Shown here piece by piece: positions 44,540 through 52,955 of a DNA stretch of 64,000 nucleotides. This DNA comes from Halorubrum sp. GN11_10-6_MGM (GTDB taxonomy: Archaea; Halobacteriota; Halobacteria; Halobacteriales; Haloferacaceae). The stretch is from contig NZ_SGUC01000007.1 in NCBI RefSeq assembly GCF_005435165.1, forward strand, positions 52,085 through 116,084. Reading direction: 5' to 3'. The stretch's first letter is position 1. The number at the start of each line of letters is the position of its first letter. The notes beneath the pieces are model-generated. The model searched no databases. It was not told where the DNA came from and saw only the letters and a list, made by a program, of their open reading frames with translations. The translations under genes were made by a program, and so were the position numbers.

Positions 44540-46009
44540 ATGACCGACGACGCAGCTGACGCGACGCGCTCCGACGCGGTCGACCGCGTGCGCGACCGCG
44601 CCGACGACCTCGCGCCGGCGCTCGGCGCGACGTGGACCGACGACGAACCGTGGCGCTTCCTCACCGACCTCACGGCGATCGGAAGCCGAATGGCCGGCAG
44701 CGAGGGCGAGCGCCGGGCCGCCGGGCTCGTCGCCGACGCCTTCGAGCGCGCGGGGCTCGCGGACGTGCGCACCGAGCCGTTCGAGCTGCCCGCGTGGGAG
44801 CGCGGGTCGGCGTCGCTCGACGTGACCGTCTCGGGACGGGAGGGCGAACCCGCGACGCGCTCCTTCGAGGCCCTGGCGCTCCCGTACTCGCCCGGGGGGA
44901 GCGTCGCCGGGGAGCTCGTCGACGTGGGGTACGGCACCCCGGCGGAGATCGACGAGCGCGACGTCGAGGGGCGGATCGCGGTCGCCTCGACGACGACCCC
45001 GGAGGGCGGACGCTTCGTCCACCGCATGGAGAAGTTCGGCTACGCGATCGACGCCGGCGCGGTCGGCTTCGTGTTCGTCAACCACCTCGACGGCCAGCTC
45101 CCGCCAACCGGATCGCTCACGTTCGGCGAGGAGGCCGAGGCGGTCGCAGTCGGCGTCTCGAAGGAGACCGGCGCGTGGCTCCGCGAGTACGCCGTCGGAG
45201 GCGGTTCCGGGGCGACCGGCGGCGCGAGCGGCGGCGTCGGCGGCGCCGCGGACGGCATCGCCGCGGACGACGTCGCGCAGGTCGAACTGTCGGTCGAGGC
45301 GTCGACGACGCCGGGCGAGAGCCGCAACGTGGTCGGCCGGGCCGGGCCGGACACCGACGACCGGGTGCTCCTGCTCGCCCACTACGACGCCCACGACATC
45401 GCGGAGGGCGCGCTCGACAACGGCTGCGGGATCGCGACGGTCGCGACCGCGGCCGGGATCCTCTCCGACGCGGACCTCCCGATCGGCGTCGACGTCGTCG
45501 CGGTCGGCGCGGAGGAAGTGGGGCTGCTCGGCGCGGAACACCTCGCGGACCGGTTGGACCTCGACCGAGTGGCGGGCGTCGTCAACGTCGACGGGGCGGG
45601 GCGATTCCGCGACCTCGTCGCGCTCGCGCACGCCTCCACCGCGGCCGCGTCGGTCGCTGAGGCGGTGTCGACCGCGACGCGCCAACCGATCGCGGTGGAC
45701 GCGCAGCCGCACCCGTTCTCCGACCAGTGGCCGTTCGTGCGCCGGGGCGTGCCGGCGCTCCAGCTCCACAGCGACTCGGGCGACCGCGGGCGGGGGTGGG
45801 GGCACACCCACGCCGACACGCGCGACAAGGTCGACGACCGGAACGTCCGCGAACACGCGATGCTGGTCGCGCTGCTCGTCGCCGAGTTCGCGGCGCCCGA
45901 GCGCGACCTCCCCCGGCTCGACCGCGACGAGCTCGCGGCCGCGTTCCGCGAGGCCGACTTCGAGACGGGGATGCGCGCCGCCGACCTCTGGCCGGCGGGC
46001 TGGGACTGA
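44540..46009 (+). CDS. M28 family metallopeptidase
   Basis: 489 residues. Residues about 55-110 begin the peptidase fold (GSRMAGSEGERRAAGLVADAF), and a PA-type protease-associated domain follows (about 130-260). The zinc site is visible: AHYDAHDIAEGALDNGCGIA (H...D), EEVGLLGAEHL (E-E), the Asp in NVDGAG, and the final His in WGHTHADTRDKVDD. M28 enzymes are aminopeptidases or carboxypeptidases with two zinc ions. No signal peptide, so cytosolic. The insertion GGGSGATGGASGGVGGAAD is a low-complexity loop. Divergent from tRNA-Gly. Confidence 0.9.
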   Translation: MTDDAADATRSDAVDRVRDRADDLAPALGATWTDDEPWRFLTDLTAIGSRMAGSEGERRAAGLVADAFERAGLADVRTEPFELPAWERGSASLDVTVSGREGEPATRSFEALALPYSPGGSVAGELVDVGYGTPAEIDERDVEGRIAVASTTTPEGGRFVHRMEKFGYAIDAGAVGFVFVNHLDGQLPPTGSLTFGEEAEAVAVGVSKETGAWLREYAVGGGSGATGGASGGVGGAADGIAADDVAQVELSVEASTTPGESRNVVGRAGPDTDDRVLLLAHYDAHDIAEGALDNGCGIATVATAAGILSDADLPIGVDVVAVGAEEVGLLGAEHLADRLDLDRVAGVVNVDGAGRFRDLVALAHASTAAASVAEAVSTATRQPIAVDAQPHPFSDQWPFVRRGVPALQLHSDSGDRGRGWGHTHADTRDKVDDRNVREHAMLVALLVAEFAAPERDLPRLDRDELAAAFREADFETGMRAADLWPAGWD

Positions 46010-46042
46010 GCCGCAGGGAGCGCCCCGGCCGCGACGAGACGG

Positions 46043-47026
46043 TCACTCGATGTCGGCGTCCGGCGTCGGCGGCGGGAGACGCTTGTGCGCGGTGGCGCGG
46101 TGACGGCCGAGCAGGTCGGCGACGAGCTCGCGGTCGACGGCAGCGAGCTCGGCGTCCGGGGCATCCGCGTCGATATCGGCGTCGGGAGCATCTGCGTCGA
46201 TCTCGGCGCGGATTCGTTCGACGACGGACTCCGGGTCCAGCCCGCGGTCGACGCCGAGGTGGAGGACCGTGTCGACGACCTCGTAGGGGGCACCTAGGTC
46301 GTCCTCGTCGCGCTGTCCCGGAAGAAATCCGGCCGTCGGCGCCTTCTCGACGACGAACTCCGGCACGTCGAGTTCGGCCGCGAGCGCCCGGACGTCGGTC
46401 TTGTAGAGGTGTCCGAGCGGGAAGAGGTCGGCCGCGCCGTCGCCGTGTTTCGTGAGGTAGCCCAAGAGGAGTTCGCTCCGGTTCGCGGTGCCACAGACGA
46501 GGCGGCCGGTCGCGTTGGCGGCGAGGTACGCGACGGCCATCCGGAGCCGGGCGACCGCGTTCCCCGACCGGACCGGTTCGTCGTGGAGGTCGAACCGGTC
46601 GGGGGCGACCGCGCCGAACTGCGCGAACAGCGGCTGGAGGTGGACCGTGTCGTGGTCGATGCCCAGCGCCTCGGCGAGCGCCTCGGCGTCGCGGGCGTGC
46701 GGCGCACCGATCTTGTTACACGGGAGGATCAGCCCGTACACGCGGTCGGCGCCCAGCGCCTCGACCGCGAGCGCGGCCGTCACCGTCGAGTCGAGCCCGC
46801 CGCTCATGTTCACCACCACGCCGTCTGCGCCCGCGGCGTCGACCCGGTCGGCGAGGAACGAGCTGACTCGGTCGCGCTCCGTGACGGGATCTCGGTCCGG
46901 AAGCAGCGAGCGGGGTCCGGGTCCGGGGCGACCGGCGTCCCGCTCGCCTTCCGACGCGGACCCGGTCGCCGAACGCCCGGGGACAGGGACTTCCTCGGAG
47001 CCGAACGTCGACTCGCGGTCAGCCAT
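46043..47026 (-). CDS. nadE: NAD synthetase (ammonia- or glutamine-dependent)
   Basis: 327 residues. The PP-loop SGGLDS (75-80) and the adenylation region with LILPCNKIGAPHARDAEAL, GTANRSELLLGYLTKHGDGAADL and PLGHLYKTDVRAL are diagnostic of NadE. There is no glutaminase domain, so it is the ammonia-dependent type. The N-terminal 60 residues are an unusual low-complexity extension. It makes NAD from deamido-NAD. The upstream 450-base gap is AT-rich. Confidence 0.93.
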   Translation of the reverse strand: MADRESTFGSEEVPVPGRSATGSASEGERDAGRPGPGPRSLLPDRDPVTERDRVSSFLADRVDAAGADGVVVNMSGGLDSTVTAALAVEALGADRVYGLILPCNKIGAPHARDAEALAEALGIDHDTVHLQPLFAQFGAVAPDRFDLHDEPVRSGNAVARLRMAVAYLAANATGRLVCGTANRSELLLGYLTKHGDGAADLFPLGHLYKTDVRALAAELDVPEFVVEKAPTAGFLPGQRDEDDLGAPYEVVDTVLHLGVDRGLDPESVVERIRAEIDADAPDADIDADAPDAELAAVDRELVADLLGRHRATAHKRLPPPTPDADIE

Positions 47027-47247
47027 CTACCCCTCCTGCCCGACCGGTCGGCCGCACCCGCCGTCGGGGCGTTCCGCCGGCGAGAGGCAACTCGCCGCCG
47101 AGAGGCGACCCGTCGGCGAACCGTCGCCGAGCGCGGGCGCGTCTCTGCGGGTGATCGCGAGCGTCACGTTGGATCGTCATCTGTCGCCCGCCGCTTCCGG
47201 TCGCGGTGGTAAATACTTGCGGTGTAGATCGTATAAGGAATTGATAC

Positions 47248-47261
47248 AGTTAGCGCTAACT
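47248..47261. promoter_or_regulatory. 14-bp perfect palindrome in AT-rich gap
   Basis: AGTTAGCGCTAACT is a perfect palindrome in the 280-base AT-rich stretch between nadE and the HTH regulator gene. It is a possible operator for either gene; its distance from the regulator start is about 220 bases. Confidence 0.5.
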
Positions 47262-47427
47262 AAGAAATGTAAAAGCAGAAAGCAGCAACAAATGTAATAT
47301 TATATTGGAGAAAATCTGTGTATATCGTTTACGCTGCCTCGGATAGTCGTCCAGTTCGCGTCTCGAAAGAAGCGGCTACAATTTATGATCAAGATCCGAT
47401 AATCTGGGATACAAGAACAGCTCTAAG

Positions 47428-47459
47428 CATATAATGTCTTTATAACCAAACATTTATCT
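47428..47459 (+). promoter_or_regulatory. Cluster of TATA-like boxes before the HTH regulator
   Basis: CATATAATG (47428-47436), CTTTATAACC (47440-47449) and CATTTATCT (47450-47458) follow each other. The last is about 27 bases before the ATG at 47483; the others could make alternative starts. Confidence 0.55.
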
Positions 47460-47482
47460 AAAGTTCGGGTTTCTTTCCGTCC

Positions 47483-48016
47483 ATGTCAGATATTCAGTTG
47501 AGTTCGAGTCAGGACCGGGTGCTCACGGCGCTCGTGAACCTCTCCGAGGGTCGGGAGGCGCCGGTACAGGGGAGCGAGATCGCGGACGCCATCGATCGCA
47601 ACCCGGGAACGGTCCGGAACCGGATGGGGACCCTCAGCACCCTCGGCCTCGTCGAGGGCGTCGCCGGGCCGGACGGCGGGTACGTCCCGACCGACGCGGC
47701 GTACGACACGCTCGGCATCGAGCGACTGGAGGACGCCGCGACGACGCCGGTCGAGCGCGAGGGCGACCCGGTCGAGGACGTCACCGTCGCGGAGATCGAC
47801 CTATCGAGCGTCGCGAACCCGGAGCTGTGTCGCGCCGAACTCGTGATCCGCGGTCCGGTCGGTCCCTTCGACGCGGGCGATCATGTGACCGTCGGCCCGA
47901 CGCCCGCGACCGGTCTGCGCCTCTCGGGCACCGTCGACGCGACCAACGTGAGCGGGAACACCCTGCTGGTCCGCGTCGACGGCATGGAGACGCCGACGAG
48001 CGGATCGGCGGCCTAG
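47483..48016 (+). CDS. Winged-helix transcriptional regulator with C-terminal beta domain
   Basis: 177 residues. The N-terminal winged helix (3-70) has SSSQDRVLTALVNLS, GSEIADAIDRNPGTVRNRMG (recognition helix) and a wing GYVPTDAAY. The C-terminal 75 residues form beta strands (RAELVIRGPVGPFDAGDHVT, LRLSGTVDATNVSGNTLLVRV). Proteins of this shape are called Rrf2-like regulators in haloarchaea; no Cys cluster for an iron-sulfur site is present. The long AT-rich upstream region suggests strong regulation. Confidence 0.8.
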   Translation: MSDIQLSSSQDRVLTALVNLSEGREAPVQGSEIADAIDRNPGTVRNRMGTLSTLGLVEGVAGPDGGYVPTDAAYDTLGIERLEDAATTPVEREGDPVEDVTVAEIDLSSVANPELCRAELVIRGPVGPFDAGDHVTVGPTPATGLRLSGTVDATNVSGNTLLVRVDGMETPTSGSAA

Positions 48017-48070
48017 GCGGCGCTTACCGGTGGATCGGGGGCCCGAGCGGCGCCCGTTCGCCGAGGCGAG

Positions 48071-49027
48071 TCACTCCTCTGTGACGGCCGAAAAGAGCCT
48101 GTCTCGGACCGCGCCGGTCGCGGCCGCGGCGTGGCGCGCGTCGCGGTGGCGCTCGCCGAAGGCGACGCGCGCGCTCTCCGCGGCCTCGCGGTCGACCTCG
48201 AACGCCCCGTCGGAATCGACGAACGCGGCGTCGGGATAGGTCACGTCCCACAACACGAGCGGCTCCGGGGGCGCGGGCCCGACCCCATGTTCGCCGGGAA
48301 CGGGTTCGGCGGCGAGGAGCCGGTCGATCCACGCGAGTTCGGCCGTGCCGCGACCGACCGCCCGGACCGCGGCGACGATCCGCCGCACGAGCGCGCGCGG
48401 AAACCCGTCCGCCGAGAGCTCGACGACGAGCGTGTCGCCCTCGCGGGTCGCCCGCACGTCCAGATCGCGGACCGTTCCCGTCTCGTCGATCGTCAGGTTG
48501 TGGAAGTCGTGTTCGCCCCCGAACCGCGCGAGCGCCGCCCGGAGACGGCCGTCGTCGACCGCGTGTTCCGGATCACGCCGGGCGCTCTCGGCGGTGTCGG
48601 CCGTACCGCCCGCGGAGTCCCCGCCGGCGACGGGCGCGTGGAGGTGGTACCGGTACGTCCGCCGGAGCGCGTCGTGGGTCGCGTGAAACCCCTCCCCGAC
48701 GTCGGCGGCGGCCCACACGCGGACCGACCCGGGCAGGTGACCGTTGAACGCGCGCGGCGTGAGCCACGTCGGCGCCTCGAACGCGACCGTCTGGGCCACC
48801 GCCGAGACGCCGGCGTCGGTCCGGCCGGCCGCCGCGTAGCCGGGCGGCGTGGCGTGGGTCGGTCCGTCGCCCCGATCGACGACGCCGTGTTCCGCGAGCG
48901 CTCCGAGGAGGACGTCGGCGACCGTCCGCGCGTGCGGCTGGCGCTGGAACCCGGCGTACTCCCGGCCGTCGTAGGCGACGCGGAAGGCGCGCGTGACCGT
49001 CTCGTGCCCGCTCGACGCGTCCGTCAC
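48071..49027 (-). CDS. truA: tRNA pseudouridine synthase TruA
   Basis: 318 residues from a GTG at 49027. The catalytic motif GRTDAGV (Asp71) and the RAFRVAYDGREYAGFQRQP start identify TruA, which makes pseudouridine at positions 38-40 of the tRNA anticodon arm. The later GGEHDFHNLT and DGFPRALVRRIVAAV are standard. Its start overlaps the stop of the UspA gene upstream by three bases, so it is coupled to it. A 30-residue acidic linker (SAGGTADTAESARRDPEHA) interrupts the domain. Confidence 0.92.
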   Translation of the reverse strand: MTDASSGHETVTRAFRVAYDGREYAGFQRQPHARTVADVLLGALAEHGVVDRGDGPTHATPPGYAAAGRTDAGVSAVAQTVAFEAPTWLTPRAFNGHLPGSVRVWAAADVGEGFHATHDALRRTYRYHLHAPVAGGDSAGGTADTAESARRDPEHAVDDGRLRAALARFGGEHDFHNLTIDETGTVRDLDVRATREGDTLVVELSADGFPRALVRRIVAAVRAVGRGTAELAWIDRLLAAEPVPGEHGVGPAPPEPLVLWDVTYPDAAFVDSDGAFEVDREAAESARVAFGERHRDARHAAAATGAVRDRLFSAVTEE

Positions 49028-49518
49028 CGGGGGGCTTCGCCGTCGTCGTCCGCGTTCGAAGTCCCCGATTCGTCTCCTCGGTCCTCCGCTTCGTCGTCGT
49101 CCATCGGCACGGTCACCACCGGCACCGACGCGACGCGGACGACCTTCTCGGTGACGCTGCCGAGGAGGAGCCGGCGGATCCCCCGTCGCGTGTGGCTCGG
49201 CATGACGACGATGTCGGCGCCGTCGTCGATCGCGTTCTCGATGACGTCCAGCGGCTCGCCGCGGACGACGCTCCCGACCGTCTCGACGCCGGCGGCCTCC
49301 AGCTCGGCCGTCACCGCCTCGACGCGCGCCTCGGCCGCCGCCTCCACGCGCTCGGAGAACGCCCCGGACCGGGGGCCGACGAGCGTGTCGACCGCCGTGT
49401 CGACGGCCGAGACGACGTGGACCGTCGCGCCGTATCGCTCGGCGAGGCTGGCCGCGTGCGGGATCGCGTCGTCCGCCTCGCCGCCGGGCGCGACGGGCAG
49501 GAGGATGTCGTCGTACAT
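49024..49518 (-). CDS. UspA family universal stress protein
   Basis: 164 residues from the ATG at 49518: MYDDILLPVAPGGEADDAIP, VHVVSAVDTAVDT, and the ATP-binding loop MPSHTRRGIRRLLLGSVTEKV, which fits the G-2x-G-9x-G pattern loosely. A long upstream basic extension is not used. Its stop overlaps the truA start, so stress protein and tRNA modification enzyme share a transcript. Confidence 0.9.
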   Translation of the reverse strand: MYDDILLPVAPGGEADDAIPHAASLAERYGATVHVVSAVDTAVDTLVGPRSGAFSERVEAAAEARVEAVTAELEAAGVETVGSVVRGEPLDVIENAIDDGADIVVMPSHTRRGIRRLLLGSVTEKVVRVASVPVVTVPMDDDEAEDRGDESGTSNADDDGEAPR

Positions 49519-49628
49519 GCGTGGTGAGGGAACGTCCACCCGCAAAGTCCTGTCGGCGCGAGCCCCTGTTCGCGGCCGCGGAGCACCGGATGGGCAAGGT
49601 TTTCCGACCGGCGCCCGTCCCGGAGTAC

Positions 49629-50195
49629 ATGGCACGAGAGGTTTCCAACCCCGACAACCCGCAGGTGACGCTCCAGACCAACCACGGCGACGTCGTCGTC
49701 GAGCTGTTCGCCGACCGCGCGCCGCGGACGGTCGAGAACTTCCTCGGGCTGGCCCGCCACGACCCCGCCGCCGACGCGGAGCCCGCGCCGGAGACGAACA
49801 CGTGGGAGGACCCCAAAAGCGGCGAGGTGCGCGGCGACTCGCTGTACGAGGGCAACGTCTTCCACCGCGTCATCGACGACTTCATGATCCAGGGCGGCGA
49901 CCCGATGGAGAACGGCCGCGGCGGCCCCGGCTACCAGTTCGACGACGAGTTCCACGACGAGCTCACCCACGACAGCCCCGGAATTCTCTCGATGGCGAAC
50001 TCCGGTCCGAACACGAACGGCTCCCAGTTCTTCATCACGCTGGACGCGACGCCGCACCTCGACGGCAAACACGCCGTCTTCGGGCAGGTGATCGACGGGA
50101 TGGACGTCGTCGAGGAGATCGGTTCGGTGCCGACCGGGCGCAACGACGACCCCCGCGAGGCCGTCGAGATCGAGCACGTCGACATCGACGAGTAG
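49629..50195 (+). CDS. Peptidyl-prolyl cis-trans isomerase, cyclophilin type
   Basis: 188 residues. From the ATG at 49629, with TNHGDVVVELFADRAPRTVENF, FHRVIDDFMIQGGDP, MANSGPNTNGSQFFITL and HAVFGQVIDGMDVV: the full cyclophilin pattern with the catalytic Arg in FHRV. It speeds proline isomerisation in the cytosol. The insertion DPAADAEPAPETNTWEDP between strands is an acidic loop. Followed after a gap by tRNA-Glu. Confidence 0.93.
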   Translation: MAREVSNPDNPQVTLQTNHGDVVVELFADRAPRTVENFLGLARHDPAADAEPAPETNTWEDPKSGEVRGDSLYEGNVFHRVIDDFMIQGGDPMENGRGGPGYQFDDEFHDELTHDSPGILSMANSGPNTNGSQFFITLDATPHLDGKHAVFGQVIDGMDVVEEIGSVPTGRNDDPREAVEIEHVDIDE

Positions 50196-50299
50196 CTCCG
50201 GACTCCGCGGTCCACCGCGGCCCCGCCCGCGTGCGCTCCCCTCCCACGCCGGGGGGAGTTGAGAAGAGTTAAATTGTCCCCACCGTAAGCACCGTTCGC

Positions 50300-50408
50300 G
50301 CTCGGTTGGTGTAGTCCGGCCAATCATGTTGGCCTTTCGGCGGACGCGGCGCTTCGGCGCCGGTTCGGAAGTCAGCCGACGACCAGGGTTCAAATCCCTG
50401 ACCGAGCA
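50300..50408 (+). tRNA. tRNA-Glu (anticodon UUC) with a 34-base intron
   Basis: Acceptor GCUCGGU (50300-50306) pairs with ACCGAGC (50401-50407) with discriminator A. The T-arm is CAGGG/CCCUG around UUCAAAU. The anticodon stem is UUGGC (50329-50333) with GCCGA (50375-50379). Mature loop CUUUCG plus A gives anticodon UUC after removing 50340-50373. The intron is bounded by a canonical bulge-helix-bulge: 3-base bulge CGG (50338-50340), 4-bp helix CUUU/GAAG, 3-base bulge UCA (50372-50374). Mature length is 75. Confidence 0.93.
50340..50373 (+). other. tRNA-Glu intron (position 37/38)
   Basis: 34 bases with an internal hairpin GGCGC-UUCG-GCGCC and an inner helix CGGAC/GUUCG. The two splice points fall after the second base of each 3-base bulge, as required by the archaeal splicing endonuclease. 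Confidence 0.9.
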
Positions 50409-50512
50409 TCCATTACTTCCGCGAGCGACGCGTCTCGTTTTCCGGGCGGTCGGCCTCGCGTCGCGTCGATCCGAAGGGGAAGAATCACCTCCCTCGACGA
50501 CGGAGTCCGCGT

Positions 50513-51730
50513 ATGAGCGACCCATCCGACGAGCGTGACGGCGACCGATCCGAAGGGAGTGACGGCGACCGGCCAGACGACCGCCGGTTCGAGACCCGCG
50601 CGATCCACGCCGGGCAGGAGCCGGACCCGGAGACGGGGGCGCTGATGACGCCGATCCACGCGAACTCGACCTACGAGCAGGACGCGCCCGGCGACCACCG
50701 CGGCTACGAGTACAGCCGGACGGGCAATCCGACGCGAAGCGATCTGGAAGCCAACCTCGCCTCGCTGGAGTCCGGCAGCCACGCGCGCTGTTTCTCCTCG
50801 GGTATGGGCGCGATCAACACCGTCCTCAACCTCCTGTCCGCGGGCGACCACGTCGTCGCCGGCGATGACGTGTACGGCGGCACCCACCGCATCCTGACGC
50901 AGGTGTACGACGAGTACGACGTCGACACGACGTTCGTCGACACGACCGACCACGACGCGGTCCGCGACGCGATGCGCGAGGAGACGGAGCTGGTGTGGGT
51001 CGAGACGCCGACGAACCCGCTGATGAACGTCAACGACATCGGCGCGCTCGCCGACATCGCCCACGAGAACGGTGCGCTCTGTGCGGTCGACAACACGTTC
51101 GCGACGCCGTACCTCCAGCGACCGCTCGAACACGGCGCGGACGTCGTCTCCCAGTCGCTGACGAAGTACCTCGGTGGGCACTCCGACACCATCGGCGGCG
51201 CGCTGATCGTCGACGACGAGGAGTTAGACGAGCGGCTCGGCTTCTACCAGAACTCCGTGGGCGCGACGCCCGGCCCGTTCGACGCGTTCCTCGTCCTCCG
51301 CGGCACGAAGACGCTCCCCGTCCGGATGGACCGCCACTGCGAGAACGCGATGGCGCTCGCCGAGTGGCTGGACGACCACGACGCGGTCGAGCGCGTCTAC
51401 TACCCCGGGTTGGAGTCGCACCCGGACCACGAGCTGGCGGCCGAGCAGATGGACGACTTCGGCGGCATGCTCTCGTTCGAACTCGACGGCACCCTCGACG
51501 AGGCCTCGACCGTCGTGAGCGAGACGGAGGTGTTCACGCTCGCGGAGTCGCTCGGCGGCGTCGAGAGCCTGATCGAGCAGCCCGCCGCCATGACCCACGC
51601 CGCCATCCCGCGCGAGGAGCGTCTCGCGGCCGGACTCACCGACGGACTCATCCGGGTCTCGGTGGGGATCGAACACGTCGACGACATGAAAGCCGACCTC
51701 CGGGCGGCGTTCGACGCCGCGCTGTCGTAG
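50513..51730 (+). CDS. Cystathionine gamma-synthase/lyase family PLP enzyme
   Basis: 405 residues with the Cys/Met metabolism PLP fold. TRAIHAGQEPDPETGALMTPI at the start, YEYSRTGNPTRSDLEANLA, CFSSGMGAINTVLNLL, and the Schiff-base Lys in SQSLTKYLGGHSDTIGG. C-terminal AAMTHAAIPREERLAAGLTDGLIRVSVGIEHVDDMKADL (given in part) is standard. It adds or removes sulfur to homoserine or cysteine chains; synthase and lyase cannot be told apart. Closely follows tRNA-Glu. Confidence 0.92.
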   Translation: MSDPSDERDGDRSEGSDGDRPDDRRFETRAIHAGQEPDPETGALMTPIHANSTYEQDAPGDHRGYEYSRTGNPTRSDLEANLASLESGSHARCFSSGMGAINTVLNLLSAGDHVVAGDDVYGGTHRILTQVYDEYDVDTTFVDTTDHDAVRDAMREETELVWVETPTNPLMNVNDIGALADIAHENGALCAVDNTFATPYLQRPLEHGADVVSQSLTKYLGGHSDTIGGALIVDDEELDERLGFYQNSVGATPGPFDAFLVLRGTKTLPVRMDRHCENAMALAEWLDDHDAVERVYYPGLESHPDHELAAEQMDDFGGMLSFELDGTLDEASTVVSETEVFTLAESLGGVESLIEQPAAMTHAAIPREERLAAGLTDGLIRVSVGIEHVDDMKADLRAAFDAALS

Positions 51731-51790
51731 GCGTCTCAGCCTGCCACCGTCTCGCGCCGCGGGGGCGACAGCGGCGTTTGCCGGACGACC

Positions 51791-51800
51791 ACCATTTATA
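51791..51800 (+). promoter_or_regulatory. TATA box of the hydroxyacid dehydrogenase
   Basis: CATTTATACC lies about 27 bases before the ATG at 51825. Confidence 0.5.
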
Positions 51801-51824
51801 CCGACCGCGTCGAGTCTCCTCCCC

Positions 51825-52772
51825 ATGAGCGATCCAGACGTCTTGGTGCTTCGACAGACGATCCACGGGCTGGGCCCCGACGAACTGGCGGCGGCGATCC
51901 GCGAGCGACTCCCGGACGCAGAGGTTGCGCGGGCCCGGACTCCCGCCGAGGAGCGCGAGTTGATCCGGACGGCGCGGGTGGCCGTCGGGCTCAACATCGA
52001 CGAGGAGCTGCTGGCCGCGGCGGAGGAGTTGGAGCTGTTCGCCTGCGTGTTCGCGGGGACGGGTCACCTGCCGCGCGACCTGCTCGCCGACCACGGAGTC
52101 GCCGTGACGAACGCGTCGGGAGTTCACGGACCGAACATCGCCGAACACGTGATCGGATCGATGATCGCGCACGCGCGACAGTTCCACCGAGCGTACCGCC
52201 AGCAGACCCGCCGCGAGTGGCGCACCTACGAGACGACCGAGGTGTACGGGTCGACGGTCGCCGTGGTCGGGCTCGGCGCCATCGGGCAGGCGGTCGTCGA
52301 CCGGCTGGAGTCGTTCGACGCCGACACGGTCGGCGTGCGCTACTCCCCCGAGAAGGGCGGCCCGACCGACGAGGTGTACGGGTTCGACGAGTTCCACGAG
52401 GCGGTCACCGACGCGGAGTACGTCGTGTTAGCGTGTCCGCTCACGGAGGCGACGCGGGGGCTGGTCGACGCCGACGCGCTGCGGACGATGCGCCCCGACG
52501 CGATCCTCGTCAACATCGCTCGCGGTCCGGTGGTCGACACCGACGCCTTGGTGACGGAGCTTCGGAACAACCGCATCCGCGGCGCGGCGCTCGACGTCAC
52601 CGACCCGGAACCGCTGCCGGAAGACCACCCACTGTGGGGGCTGTCGAACGCGACGATCACGCCGCACAACGCCGGTCACACGCCCGAGTACTACGAGCGC
52701 GTCGCGGAGATCCTCGCCGACAACGTCGCGCGGCTGGAGGCCGGCGACGAGCTGCGGAACCGCGTGGTCTGA
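51825..52772 (+). CDS. D-isomer-specific 2-hydroxyacid dehydrogenase
   Basis: 315 residues. NAD-binding VVGLGAIGQAVVDRLES (about 145-161), catalytic Arg in NIARGPVVDTDAL, Glu in ALDVTDPEPL and the catalytic His in TPHNAGHTPEYY. It oxidises or reduces 2-hydroxy or 2-keto acids. The phrase GVHGPNIAEHVIGSMIAHARQ is typical of glyoxylate or phosphoglycerate-like members. A TATA box is 27 bases before the start; the 180-base gap that follows is AT-rich. Confidence 0.9.
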   Translation: MSDPDVLVLRQTIHGLGPDELAAAIRERLPDAEVARARTPAEERELIRTARVAVGLNIDEELLAAAEELELFACVFAGTGHLPRDLLADHGVAVTNASGVHGPNIAEHVIGSMIAHARQFHRAYRQQTRREWRTYETTEVYGSTVAVVGLGAIGQAVVDRLESFDADTVGVRYSPEKGGPTDEVYGFDEFHEAVTDAEYVVLACPLTEATRGLVDADALRTMRPDAILVNIARGPVVDTDALVTELRNNRIRGAALDVTDPEPLPEDHPLWGLSNATITPHNAGHTPEYYERVAEILADNVARLEAGDELRNRVV

Positions 52773-52906
52773 ACGCTACTGAGGGCCAGAACGCCCGAAG
52801 TACATACATCTATATAGTTCTATTTGTTTGGTAATATCAATTCGTATGCCTACCTGAACGGCTGGAAAGGCGTATTCGGTCGAATCGCCCTCCGTTTTTG
52901 AATCGG

Positions 52907-52927
52907 GGTATATATTTTGATCAAAAT
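52907..52927 (+). promoter_or_regulatory. Promoter/operator of the AbrB-PhoU gene
   Basis: GTATATATTTTGATC holds a TATA box, overlapped by a 14-bp perfect palindrome ATTTTGATCAAAAT (52914-52927). A Shine-Dalgarno GGAGGG (52944-52949) lies six bases before the ATG at 52956, so this transcript is likely led rather than leaderless. Confidence 0.6.
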
Positions 52928-52955
52928 TAAGGTGTTCCGCTCCGGAGGGCGAGGT

